A stretch of DNA of 64,000 nt, from assembly GCF_009730595.1 (NCBI RefSeq), contig NZ_CP046276.1:744001-808000 (forward strand), given 5' to 3'. A program made the translations under genes and the position numbers. Every line of letters starts with the position of its first letter. Positions within the stretch are counted from its first letter, which is position 1. This DNA comes from Spiroplasma tabanidicola (GTDB taxonomy: Bacteria > Bacillota_I > Bacilli_A > Mycoplasmatales > Mycoplasmataceae). The notes below the pieces were generated by a model. The model saw only the letters and a list, made by a program, of their open reading frames with translations, made no database searches and was not told where the DNA came from. Of this stretch, positions 23,498 through 34,058 are shown in pieces.

Positions 23498-23535
23498 AAC
23501 ATAAAAGACCAGTTTTTAATCTGGTCTTTTATGTT
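23498..23535. terminator. Strong hairpin after the second PAP2 gene
   Basis: AACATAAAAGACCAG (23498-23512) and CTGGTCTTTTATGTT (23521-23535) are a perfect 15-bp stem with an 8-base loop, starting 10 bases past the stop at 23545. Inner T-runs on both strands let it work both ways. Confidence 0.8.
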
Positions 23536-23544
23536 TCTATTTTT

Positions 23545-24867
23545 CTAATTTTTTTCAGTTTTTATAATTTCTAATTTTTTAATATAATACCTTTTTTTAA
23601 AATTTTCAAGTTTTTTAGTATTAAAATTATTTTTAAAGTAAAATGATTTTTTTATTATATATCTATTATTATAGTGATAAAAAATAAAATAATAAGTGTT
23701 TTTATTTATTATAGCAATTGCTTTATTTTCAATATTTTTTTTATTATTAAATTTCGAAATAGTTCTAAATGCAATTTTGTTTATTAATCTATTTATAAAA
23801 ATTGGTCAAAAAATTCCTACAATTATTGTAAATTCAAGATCAGATAGTCAATGTGTTTTAGAAATAAGTTGTGTATAGAAAACTAAGTTTAAATAAAACA
23901 TTCAAAAACTAAACATAAATATGTATCTTTTTGTATATTTTTTATGATTATTTTTATCATAAAAAAATACCATTGCAAAAAATACTGAATAAGTTGCAGC
24001 CATATGACCTGATGGAAAATCTGCATAAAGCAATCCTCAACCCGCGTCTCCTCTTTTACCGGTTAAAAAGTTAACTCATCCATCAGGAAAATCATAAATT
24101 GAATATCACGGAACAAAAGGAACACTTTGGTCTCCTAATTCTCCTAAACCTCAATTCATAATTTCATGACCTTTTGAAAGATAATAATCTTTTCATTCAG
24201 GAGATACAAGATTTTCATTATTTAAAATATCATTAAAATCAGTTTGATAATAATATGGTCTTAAAAAAGTTAGTTTTAAAACTCATACACTAATGTTAAG
24301 ACTTAATGCAGATAAAAATGTTTTAAACGCTCGTAATAAATAAGCATTTTCAATAACATCTTTTCTATGGGAAAATTTAAATCTTAAATAGTACAATGAA
24401 ATTGAAAGTATGATTGAATCAATTAATGCTAAAGTTACTATTATTTTTCTTCCTGTAGAATAAGATTCAAAAAATCAAGCAGAAATATCTGGTCCAAATC
24501 CATCATCTAGATTTGTATAAGCTAAATAATTTTTAACTTGAAAAGCAACAAAAAGAATAATAGCACAAGCATAATATACTCAAATTCATCAATATCACTT
24601 TTTATTAGTTCTGCACCATACTGCTAATGATTCAGCAAAAATAGATACAATTATGTAATAAAACAATACTGGTTGAGTTGTTCCTGAATTTTCAAATATT
24701 CAACAAAAAATTCTTATTCAACGATATTCCATTAGAGGTTTAAATAACTCATTAACTTCTAAATCTCAGAAAGTAGACAAAATAAACTGGAATAAAGATC
24801 AAGAAAACCAAACAATTAATGCATAATTAAAAATTTTCATTTGTTTATTCTCCACTTTAAAAAACAT
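23545..24867 (-). CDS. PAP2-family membrane phosphatase, second of a pair (440 aa)
   Basis: An integral membrane protein with about six helices (LIVWFSWSLFQFIL, VLFYYIIVSIFAESL and others). The three PAP2 signature blocks are present in order: KLTFLRPYYY (basic pair plus RP), FPSGHMAAT with the catalytic His, and SKTHWLSDLE with the nucleophilic His and Asp. The family removes phosphate from lipid phosphates at the membrane. The C-terminal 90 residues are cytoplasmic and basic. Many Trp are UGA. Start chosen at 24867 because GAGGTG stands 5 bases upstream; an ATG nine codons on is an alternative. It lies 35 bases after its paralogue. Confidence 0.88.
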
Positions 24868-24902
24868 TTTTTCACCTCTACTCAATTTGTCTATAATTTT
24901 TT

Positions 24903-26231
24903 TTATTCTTTTGACTCTACGGTTTTAATTTCTTTTATATAATATTTCTTCATAAGTATTTCTATTTTTTTATTAACTTTACCAATAACCGGAAAGAAAA
25001 TTCCAGCAGAAGCTAAATCATAAACATTTCCATTATGTATAACCATTAAGTGATAACTTTTGTTTCTGATTATTACCAAACCTTTTACTTGAATATTATT
25101 TTTAGAGATTTTTTTACAAATAATTTTAAAAACTATTTTATTAATAATTTTATATAAACCTAGAGGTCATAGAACACCTAATACATTTGTAAATGATAAA
25201 TCTGATAATCAGTGTGTTTTTGTTATTAGTTGAGTTGATAAAACTAAATTTAAGTAAAACATCCAAAAACAAAATAGTGCTATATATCTTTTTGTATAAT
25301 TTTGATGTAATTTTTTATCATAGAAAAATACAAGAGCATAAAATACAGAATAAGTTGAAGCCATATGACCTGAAGGGAAATCTGCATATAAAAAGTTATA
25401 ACCAGGGTCCCCTCTTTCTCCACTGATAAAGTTTTTCCATCCATTAGGAAAATCTGTTATCTCAAATCAAGGCACAAATTTCGATCCATAATTTCCTAAC
25501 AAACCTTTTCCTCATTTCATTATATTATGACCTTCGTTTAAATAATAGTCTTTTCATTCTTGTTTGACTAAATTTTCATTATTTAAGATATTATCAAAAT
25601 CAGTTTGATAATAATATGGTCTTAAAAAAGTTAGTTTTAATACTCACACTATTAAAGTTAAACCAGCAGCTGAAATAAATGTTTTTAACGATTTCAATCA
25701 ATATGCATTTTCTATTACATCTTTTCTTTTGACAAATTTAAATCTTAAATAATAAAAAAATGCTAATAATATAATTGTATCGACAATAGCTAATGCTATA
25801 ACAATATATCTACATATTTCATATGACTCAAAAAATCAAGCTGAAATATCAGGACCAAATCCATCATCTATACCAACAAAACTAAAATAATTTTTAACAT
25901 GCACATAAATTCATGTTAAGAAAATAAAAATATAGTAAATTCAAATTCATATATGAAACTTATTATTTTTTTTACAATAAACATAGATAGATTCAAAAAA
26001 TATCGTAAATATTACAAAATAAAACAATACTGGTTGAGCCATATCCCCAGAGTTTTCAAAAATTCAAGCAAAAATTCTAATTCAACGATACTCCATTAAT
26101 TCACCAAAAAATTTATTTATTTCTTGATCAAAAAAAGTAGCTGCAACAAATTGTATTAATGATATTGTAAATCAAACAGCTAAAGCATATTTGAATATTC
26201 TAACTTGCGCATTGCTTTTGCTAAAAATCAT
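24903..26231 (-). CDS. PAP2-family membrane phosphatase, first of a pair (442 aa)
   Basis: Closely similar along its whole length to the downstream gene (shared EYRWIRIF, DDGFGPDISAWFFESY, VIENAYWL, KLTFLRPYYYQTDF), so a tandem duplication. Catalytic blocks KLTFLRP, FPSGHMAST and TKTHWLSDLS are intact. Several membrane helices precede and separate them. The C-terminal tail differs from the paralogue and carries a hydrophobic patch (LVIIRNKSYHLMVIHNG). GGAGG lies before the ATG at 26231. The lipid substrate is unknown; two copies may have divided substrates or expression. Confidence 0.88.
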
Positions 26232-26261
26232 TTTATTACCTCCAAATTTCACCTTCATAAA

Positions 26262-26294
26262 AATAATTTAAGAACAAATAGTTCTTAAATTATT
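26262..26294. terminator. Hairpin between aldo/keto reductase and PAP2 genes
   Basis: AATAATTTAAGAAC and GTTCTTAAATTATT make a perfect 14-bp stem, loop AAATA, with T-runs on both strands. It is about 90 bases after the reductase stop and only 30 before the PAP2 start, so it could end the first transcript or sit in the leader of the second. Confidence 0.7.
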
Positions 26295-26384
26295 TTTTTA
26301 TATACGAGTTCAAAACGCTTGCTTATTTCTAAAAATACAAAAATATACTAACATATTATACTAAAAAAAAATTATCCTTTTTTA

Positions 26385-27374
<990 letters not shown>

Positions 27375-27419
27375 ACATATACCTCTTTTCAGTCTTATAA
27401 AGACAAATTCATTGTAAAA

Positions 27420-27438
27420 CATTAACCTTAGGTTAATG
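27420..27438. promoter_or_regulatory. Operator-like palindrome upstream of aldo/keto reductase
   Basis: CATTAACCT-T-AGGTTAATG: 9-base arms around one base, 46 bases before the reductase ATG. The near-absent spacer suits a dimeric repressor site. A weak terminator for the upstream gene is the alternative, since TTTT follows on the minus strand. Confidence 0.45.
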
Positions 27439-27459
27439 CAAGAGATTTTTTATTTTTTT

Positions 27460-28146
27460 TTATTTTTTTTTATTTTTAAATTCTAAATCTTGTAATAGAA
27501 ATGTATCATCGTATGTTAATTCATTCAAAACAAACTCTTCTTGTATTTGCAAACCTAATTTTGCATTATTAATTTTGGTAACAAAACTTTTATGATATTT
27601 TTCAGGTAAATAACTTAAAAATAAATCTAAATTATAATCTAATCAATCAAAATTAAACTCATTATTTTTTAAAGACTCTACTAAAATAAAGTTATAATGC
27701 ATTACTTTGTTTCGAAAATCTTTTAATGTGTGTAAATCCACTAAAACATTATGATCTACAATTTCATTTTTCATCAAACTAAATAAAATTTGTGATCAAC
27801 CATCTTTATTTTCATTTTTTTTAATTATATTAAACTTTTCAAAAACACTAAAATCATCTATAACATCATTTTTGATATATTTTCCGTTTATTATTATAAA
27901 ATGATCAAAAATTAAAGCTTTTAAAAAATCTTCTATATTTGCAAAGTAACGATATAAGATATTTTTAATTCTTTTATCATAAATTATTATAGACCTTACT
28001 TCTTTGTAATTTATAGCTTCTCTTTGAGTTATAAAACTTAATAAATCAGCAAGATATAAATATGTTTTCATACCTCTGATATCTTTGTAATCATAAAAGT
28101 CTTTTAAATCTTCATCATCAATAACTAAGTTCTTTATTTCTTTCAT
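27460..28146 (-). CDS. Abi-like HEPN-domain protein (228 aa)
   Basis: The segment YDKRIKNILYRYFANIEDFL resembles the central block of the Abi_2 (AbiD/AbiF) abortive-infection family, and LKDFRNKVMHYNFI carries the HEPN RNase signature R-N-x3-H (Arg145, His150). That makes an RNA-cleaving toxin or abortive-infection protein the best guess, without similarity scores. No membrane segment. The start is the ATG at 28146, six bases after AAGGTG; a GTG three codons earlier lies inside that ribosome-binding site. The Trp codons seen are UGA. The neighbouring 28156-28314 region could hold a partner RNA. Confidence 0.6.
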
Positions 28147-28182
28147 ATAATTCACCTTGATAAATGTATTTTACCTTATTAT

Positions 28183-28216
28183 AAATAAAAAATAGAAAGA
28201 TAATTACCTTTCTATT
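28183..28216 (-). terminator. Terminator downstream of the 109-aa gene
   Basis: AATAGAAAG (28191-28199) and CTTTCTATT (28208-28216) form a 9-bp stem; on the minus strand TTTTTTATTT follows. Confidence 0.75.
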
Positions 28217-28314
28217 AGTGGCATAATTGTATTCTTAATTGTCAAATAAGATTCTGCATTCACTAAGTGAACTAATTTAATTATAAACTATAAAACTTGT
28301 ATTTTCTATAAAAG

Positions 28315-28644
28315 TTAACTTTTTAGTGTTATTTTTTTATTTTGAACATAATAGTAACCTGCTTTTATTTCCGCAACTTCTTCTTCGAATTCTTTAATTA
28401 ATGAGCTTATTTTTTCAAGTAAAGCTATAGATAATAAGAAATCTTTATTTTGATCTTTCAAAAAAGATTCTTTAATACAAAATCAGTTTGTAACTTTTTT
28501 GCATTTTATTAAAATATTTGGGAAAGTTTTAATCATAGTCTCACAGAAATACTTTTTTTTATTTTCAATAATACTATTAATTTCAATTTCACTTAGACAT
28601 GCACAATAAAATGATTTATTTAAATTATTGTGTTTATTTATCAT
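28315..28644 (-). CDS. Small Cys-containing protein of unknown function (109 aa)
   Basis: ATG at 28644 with AGGAGG 6 bases upstream; TAA at 28315. The first 60 residues hold six Cys (YCACLSE, YFCET, IKCKK, WFCIKE) without a regular zinc spacing. The rest is a Glu/Lys helix (ISSLIKEFEEEVAEIKAGYY). No family recognised. It is transcribed alone between the GntR gene and a terminator. Confidence 0.65.
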
Positions 28645-28703
28645 ATTTTTCCTCCTATAATAAATATCGTTAGAAATAAAACAATATTAACAAATTATTT
28701 AAT

Positions 28704-29390
28704 TTATCGATAATATTCAATAAAACTTCATTCAAAACCTTCATAATTATAATAACTCTCTCGATATTCAATTAATTGTTGGTTTATTGTAAATAACATT
28801 CCTTTATCTAAAATCAAATTGTTAGATTCTAGTTCTTTTGCTATTTTTAAATTTAAATTTGTTTTTGATACAGATAATATTTTTTTAATAGAAAAACCAA
28901 TCGGTTGTTTAATGTGAGATCTTAAAAACATCAATAATCCTTGTTCATTTAATAACTCGTTATTAATCTGATCTTTTAAAAGATAATCAGATATATATGA
29001 AATTTGCACAATAAATAATTTATTTTTAATATATCTTTTTACAAGTACTTTATGAACAAAATCTTCATAATAAAATTTTGTTTGTTTTCTTAAAACTTCA
29101 TCTACTTTAAATTTACCCTCATATGTATATTTACTAATAGCTTCAGGATGTAAACTTGAAAAAGAAAATAAAATGTTATTTTCATTTTCAATAACCATAT
29201 ATCCTTTACCATGTCTTGAAATAACTAATTTATCTTCTATTAATTTATAAAAAGCTTTTCTAATTGGTTGAAGTGAAATTTTAAATTTATTTTTTATAAA
29301 ACTTTCGCTTGGCAAAAAATCATTTGCTTTTACATTATGACTTTTTATTAATTCAAATAAATAATTATATATTTCTTCTCATTTTCTCAT
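28704..29390 (-). CDS. GntR-family transcriptional regulator (228 aa)
   Basis: The N-terminal 75 residues are a GntR winged helix-turn-helix: IYNYLFELIKSH, LPSESFIKNKFKISLQPIRK, LVISRHGKGYMV. The C-terminal 140 residues resemble a UTRA effector domain (IKQPIGFSIKKILSVSKTNL), the HutC/TreR type that senses sugar phosphates or related ligands. Start ATG at 29390, with GGTGG 5 bases upstream. It lies just downstream of a fructokinase-like gene and faces repeated TATTTATAAAA boxes, so control of that kinase and perhaps of sucrose use is likely but inferred. Confidence 0.88.
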
Positions 29391-29405
29391 AAAAACCACC
29401 ACTTA

Positions 29406-29461
29406 CTATTTATAAAAATTTATAAAAAAACTATTTATAAAATGCAGCATTTTATAAATAG
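29406..29461. promoter_or_regulatory. Repeated CTATTTATAAAA boxes and 15-bp palindrome before the GntR gene
   Basis: CTATTTATAAAA occurs at 29406-29417 and 29431-29442 (25 bases apart) and inverted at 29450-29461. The last two form a perfect palindrome (CTATTTATAAAATGC at 29431-29445, one base, then its complement at 29447-29461). On the minus strand a T-run follows, so it can also act as the terminator of the kinase gene, whose TAA lies inside it. The arrangement suits both termination and autoregulation by the GntR protein. Confidence 0.6.
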
Positions 29462-30303
29462 CATAGAGCTCCCTTACCTTCTACTATTCTTTTTGCAAAT
29501 TTATTTGCAAATTTAATAGCATTTCCCATATCTTCATAACTAAAGTTAATTGATAATTGACTAATAAGAGCACCAATAAATCCATCACCAGCTCCAGTTG
29601 TATCAACTACTTTATTAGATTTTATAACCGAGAAATTATCTCCTTTTCCATCATGGAAAAACTCAACACCATTTTCTCCTTTGGTCATTAAAATAAATTG
29701 ATTTGAGTAATTCATAAAAAATAATTTTTTATGTTTATTTAAAATCATAAACTCTTCTTCGCTTAGTTTCACAATTTTTGCATATTTTATTACACTAAAA
29801 ACAACTTTTGCAAATTCATCTTCACTTGTTCATAAATCATCACGATAATTTGGATCGAAAACTACAATCTTATTTGTTTCATACAATTTTTTCATAATAT
29901 CGATATAATTCGGATAACAATCACTTAACAAACCAAAAGCAGAACCAAAATGAGCTAAATCAATTTTATCAATATTAATATTAATATTATTTCTCATATC
30001 ATTTTTTATATCAAACTTGAAGTTTCTTTCGCCACTTGGTTCTAAACTAACAACAGCTGTTGATAACTCTGTATTTTTTATTGTTGTTATAAATTCATTG
30101 TTTATATTTTGGTCTTTCAAAAAATTTCTTATTACATTAGAATTTTCATCATCTCCAAAATTAGATCCTAAATAAACATTTTTATCTGAGTTATATTTAA
30201 TAGCAATTGCTGCATTAAGTGGTGCTCCTCCAATTTTAGAAGTTTTTTTATCTCCTTCAATAAAAACATCCATTAATGCTTCACCGATACATATTACATT
30301 CAT
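29452..30303 (-). CDS. PfkB-family sugar kinase, probable fructokinase (283 aa)
   Basis: A ribokinase/PfkB-fold kinase: ATP-dependent phosphorylation of a hexose. The N-terminus MNVICIGEALMDVFIEG and GGAPLNAAIAI give the sugar-binding face; DTTGAGDGF (about residues 234-242) holds the catalytic Asp240 and anion hole. NVYLGSNFGDD is the second family block. The short length and the GGAPLNAA motif fit bacterial fructokinases. It would use the fructose released by the GH32 sucrose-6-phosphate hydrolase at 58 kb. The 171-aa gene ends 40 bases upstream and the GntR gene follows. Confidence 0.85.
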
Positions 30304-30342
30304 TTGAAGTTCTCCTTTTTTTCAACATTATTTTACCTATAA

Positions 30343-30858
30343 CTATAAAAATATAGGTAAAAATTCTTCATAAAAATTAACAAAATTATTAAAATACATA
30401 TAATCTGATAATGTTGATGATTGAGCAAACAAGTTTTCATATTTTAAAATTTCAACATAAATATTTATTTCTTTTTGGTCTAACGAATCAATAAATCTAA
30501 TCGGACTAGATTGTAAAGATAATTTCATATTTGTCAATCCCATATTACTATCTTTTGAAGTATATAAATTAATTAATTCTTCAATTTCTTGTTGCTCTTT
30601 ACTTACAACATTTAACTCTAAAGATTTAGTATTTTTATTATCCGCTTTATATAAAAAATCTTTTTCGTTAAATACTAAATATAAGTTTATTATTTTGTGG
30701 TTAGAATTTGTAAAAGTAATTCTATAAATATCTTTAATAGTTCTAATTTCGTTTCTTGCTTGAAATTGAGCATCTTGAGGTTCGTAAAAATCAATGTTAT
30801 AACAACCAGTTTCTCTAAGTAATTTGTAGATTGATTTAATCATAAAATTTCTGTCCAC
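30343..30858 (-). CDS. Unknown protein (171 aa)
   Basis: The start is taken as GTG at 30858 (MDRNFMIKSIYKLL...) because AGAGGTG lies 5-6 bases before it; an in-frame ATG five codons upstream would place that site inside the gene. It is acidic and Asn-rich, mostly helical, with no membrane segment and no motif known to me. It contains no Trp codon of either kind. It is followed after 39 bases by the sugar kinase gene, so the two may be co-transcribed. Confidence 0.6.
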   Translation of the reverse strand: MDRNFMIKSIYKLLRETGCYNIDFYEPQDAQFQARNEIRTIKDIYRITFTNSNHKIINLYLVFNEKDFLYKADNKNTKSLELNVVSKEQQEIEELINLYTSKDSNMGLTNMKLSLQSSPIRFIDSLDQKEINIYVEILKYENLFAQSSTLSDYMYFNNFVNFYEEFLPIFL

Positions 30859-30920
30859 AAAATCACCTCTCATTAATTTAATTTTAACATTTTATTACAT
30901 AGTTTTTAAATATTTAAAAA

Positions 30921-30943
30921 CAAAAAAGCAGATTAACTGCTTT
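30921..30943 (-). terminator. Terminator overlapping the end of the six-TM gene
   Basis: Minus strand AAAGCAG, loop TTAAT, CTGCTTT, then TTTTG; it includes the stop codon at 30933-30935. Confidence 0.75.
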
Positions 30944-31736
30944 GAGTATTTCAATTTTGATAATAACTTTTTTTAATTATTAAATTACTTGAATAATTGT
31001 ATAAGAAACTTATTCCTATCATAAAGCCAAGCACCCCTGAGAAAGTTATTACGAAAATCCCATATGCAGGAATTCCCGCTAATCCTTTTGAATGTAAATC
31101 CAAGAAGAAATATGGATATATATAATTTTTGATATTTCCATTTTCATCAGAAAATGTATAAATATTGTTATTTGGATCAGTATTTTGCATTGATTGATAT
31201 CTCAATTCACCTCTAACTAATGCAAAAACGCAATATAAAAAAATTACTAAAAATTGTATTCAGAATTTTTTCAAAAAGAATTGTTTTAAACCAACTTCTT
31301 CTTTTCTCGGAATTAAAAACAATACATAAACAACAAATGCTATTGGCATAATTACATGACTATATATTGATGAAAATGCAGCAAAAGCTTCTTTTGGAAA
31401 ACCAGCAACTGGTATTAAAACTGCATTATAAACAACTAAAGTAACTGTAATTAATGTAGCTAAACTTGTTGCAGTTGTATAATTTGTCGCTTTTGTTAAC
31501 CCTTCTTTTTTTCATTGTATTGCTGCAATCAAAAACCAAACTTGACAAAAAACATTTGATAATAAAGTAAATGTTGTAAAGTACTCCATTGACATCATTT
31601 CAAAATTTCCACTAAATTTCTGCGATAATTCGGTTTGATCTACTAATTTAAAAATATAAAAACCATAAATAACTATCATTGACATTAATGAAAAAAATAT
31701 TTTATATGCTAATAAAATTTTTTCATAATTTTTCAT
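30933..31736 (-). CDS. Six-transmembrane protein, Pr6Pr/DUF1600-like (267 aa)
   Basis: Six hydrophobic segments are spaced through the protein: KIFFSLMSMIVIYGFYIF, YFTTFTLLSNVFCQVWFL, ATLITVTLVVYNAVLI, VIMPIAFVVYVLFLIP, IQFLVIFLYCVFALV and YGIFVITFSGVLGFMI. The blocks TFTLLSN, SHVIMP and YPYFFLDLHSKG resemble the Pr6Pr/DUF1600 membrane family common in mollicutes, whose function is not established. Start at 31736 rather than six codons earlier, because a TATAAT box abuts the earlier ATG and AGGTG precedes the later one. Confidence 0.75.
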
Positions 31737-31827
31737 AATCTCTAAACACCTCATTACTATTATAAATAAATAATTTATTTATTTGCCGTTTTTAAATATT
31801 TTTTTATAACTTAAAAATAAATTAAAA

Positions 31828-31862
31828 TATAAAAAATACCTTGTAAAAAGGTATTTTTTATA
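31828..31862. terminator. Terminator after the S1-domain gene
   Basis: AAAAAATACCTT, loop GTAAA, AAGGTATTTTTT: a 12-bp perfect stem with U-runs on both strands, about 120 bases past the stop at 31985. Confidence 0.8.
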
Positions 31863-31984
31863 TTCCAAAACTTTTCGCCATATTGATATTATTAATAATT
31901 TAAATTTACTATTAGACTTTTAATAAAAGTAACAGATTTTAAATATTGTTTTATAATATATTGAAAAATAAAATTATTATCAAA

Positions 31985-32215
31985 TTAAGCTCTTTTTAAA
32001 GAAATCTTAGCTTGACCTTTGTCTTCATCGATTGACATTACATATCCATCAACTGATTGTCCGATTGTTAAATGATTATTTACATTTGAAACATATCCAT
32101 CAGTGATTTCTGAAATGTGAATTAAACCTTTGTATGTTTTTCCGTCAAGATCAACGTCACAAAAGGCACCAAAGTTAACGATGTTTGTTATAGTTACTTT
32201 TACAATTTGTCCCAT
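31985..32215 (-). CDS. S1-domain RNA-binding protein (76 aa)
   Basis: A single S1 (OB-fold) domain and little else: MGQIVKVTITNIVNFGAFCDV, LDGKTYKGLIHISEI, GQSVDGYVMSIDEDKG and AKISLKRA. This is the classic S1 order with the RNA-facing Phe and His residues. Short free-standing S1 proteins in Firmicutes (YugI/GSP13-like) bind the small ribosomal subunit and tune translation; the same role is plausible. AAAGGAG is 12 bases upstream, rather far. It is flanked by its own promoter gap and terminator. Confidence 0.9.
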   Translation of the reverse strand: MGQIVKVTITNIVNFGAFCDVDLDGKTYKGLIHISEITDGYVSNVNNHLTIGQSVDGYVMSIDEDKGQAKISLKRA

Positions 32216-32344
32216 TTAAAAATTTAAACTCCTTTACCCTATTAACTATATATTAAAAACTTTTACATTAATATAGTTTTTCAAATGTTTTGTAAAAAAG
32301 TTTAATATATTTTTAATACAATCCTTACATTAGTTTTGCTTGTT

Positions 32345-33329
32345 TCATATATTCAAAAATTCTTTTATATTTTGCGGTTTATCTGTTTTATATTCTACAA
32401 TAATTTTTTCATCTGCTGCAAATTGCAATGTTTCTTATAAATCTTTTCTTGTTCCTGCTAAACTTCAAGTTATATAAATTTCTTTTAATACTGTATTAAA
32501 AATTGGTATTTCCATATTTTCTTGAGGCAATCATGCGCAAGCCATAAACCTACCATTTCTCATTGAGTTAAATGCTAGTAAAAATGTTTTTTTCGCAACA
32601 GCTGTAACTACAGTCCCTTGTAATACTTCCGCTTTTTTTTAATTATATCTACGTGTTCTTCATTTTTTAAATTTATAGTTAAGATTGCTCCTGAGCTTTT
32701 TGCTAAAGCTAGTTTTTTTCATCGAAATCAATCGACACAAATTTTTATCCCATTGCATTTGCGTATTGGATTGACATATGAACTAAACCAACAATTACAA
32801 AATTACCAAAATAATCGCCTGGTTTACATCTTGTTTTCTTTAATACTTTATAAGTTGTTACACCAGCACAAAACAATGGTGCTGATTCTTCATAACTCAA
32901 TCCGTCTTGAATTTTACATATATAATTTGCATTTGCTAAACAATGAGTTGAATAACCACCGTTTTTTGTATATCCTCCATAAGACGCATTTGAACAAATA
33001 GTTTCTCATCCTGTTAAAAATCATTCAAATGACCACAAGCTGAAAATAATCATGGTAATCAAATAAGATATCCAACTTTTATATGTTTAATATTTTTACC
33101 AACTTCAATAACTTCTCTAATTCCTTCACACCCTGGAATTAAAAGTAAAACTGGTTTAATTGGTCAATCTTCTTTTGCTGCATGTAAATCTGTATAACGA
33201 ACCCCACTTGCCTTAATTTTAACCAAACGATCATTATCTCCACATTTTGGAGTTTATAATTCTTTAATTTGTAATTTTTCTCCTAATCTTTTACATACTG
33301 CTGCTTTTATATCAATTTATTTCATTCAT
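32345..33329 (-). pseudogene. Decayed zinc alcohol dehydrogenase
   Basis: Pieces of a Zn-dependent alcohol dehydrogenase are readable in order but in shifting frames with several TAA/TAG stops: KAAVCKRLGEKLQIKEL near the start, TDLHAAKEDWPIKPVLLLI, IREVIEVGKNIKHIK, LFSACGH (zinc-site region), YTKNGGYSTHC, VTTYKVLKK, and at the end LPQENMEIPIFNTVLKEI and SLAGTRKDL. At least five frame breaks separate them. The enzyme would have turned acetaldehyde into ethanol. It is inactive as read. Confidence 0.85.
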
Positions 33330-33413
33330 ATTTAATTTTATTCCTTTTAAAAAAAGAAATAAAAAAAAAAGCATAAAAAAGTCAATAAACAATGAGCTTT
33401 TTACATATTTTAA

Positions 33414-33863
33414 CTATTTATTAAATCTATATGGATATTGTTTTATTAAAAACTCTTTTCAACCTGGATTCGCTTTGTGATCAGGATAAATTTTTCAAAA
33501 CTCTTTTTGACTTTCTTGATAGGTATCTCCTTTTATTAAATTATTTCTAACCATATACATAAAAACAATTGAAGGACTTCTATTTATTCCTCAAACACAA
33601 TGAACATAAATAACTCTATTTTTAATATTTTTTTCAATAGTTTCAATCGCTTCATTCACTAAATTTACATCAATATTTTTATAAATTGGAAAATCTTCAA
33701 AATTGTAATATAAAACATTGTTTTTGTCATCTCAATAAATTTCATTATTATCACTTTTTGAGTTATTTAAAAAAATCTCTTCAGCACAACTTATACGAAG
33801 TTGAGTTTCTTTTGGTGCGCTATTTTTATCGCCAAGAAATAAATTATTTATTATTTTTCTCAT
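33414..33863 (-). CDS. Dual-specificity/tyrosine phosphatase (149 aa)
   Basis: The P-loop VHCVWGINRSPS gives the Cys-x5-Arg active site (Cys89, Arg95) followed by Ser, and NFEDFP around residue 57 supplies the general acid Asp. The start MRKIINNLFLGDKNSA matches the N-terminus of DSP-type enzymes (I..LYLG). The length is that of a bare catalytic domain. The enzyme would dephosphorylate tyrosine or serine/threonine residues. AAAAGGA stands before the ATG. It is monocistronic as far as can be seen. Confidence 0.88.
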
Positions 33864-34058
33864 AGTTTTTTTTCCTTTTATCAGACTTATTATCTAATAA
33901 AATAAGAGAAAAACAAAATAAATCAATAAAAACATTATATAAGTGTTAATATCAAAGTGTAAATGTCAATAAAAACAAATGATTATTTAAATTACTAATA
34001 ATTATTACATTAATTTATATTTACACAAAAATTAACTAAGGAAAGCGAGGTTTCTAAT

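Noticed and set aside
29431-29461. Long palindrome as a possible tRNA or small RNA gene
   Set aside because: It is a simple 15-bp stem with one loop base; no cloverleaf or conserved tRNA bases.
33340-33413. Terminator after the tyrosine phosphatase gene
   Set aside because: Only AAAAAG/CTTTTT pairs around a long loop; too weak to list as a feature.
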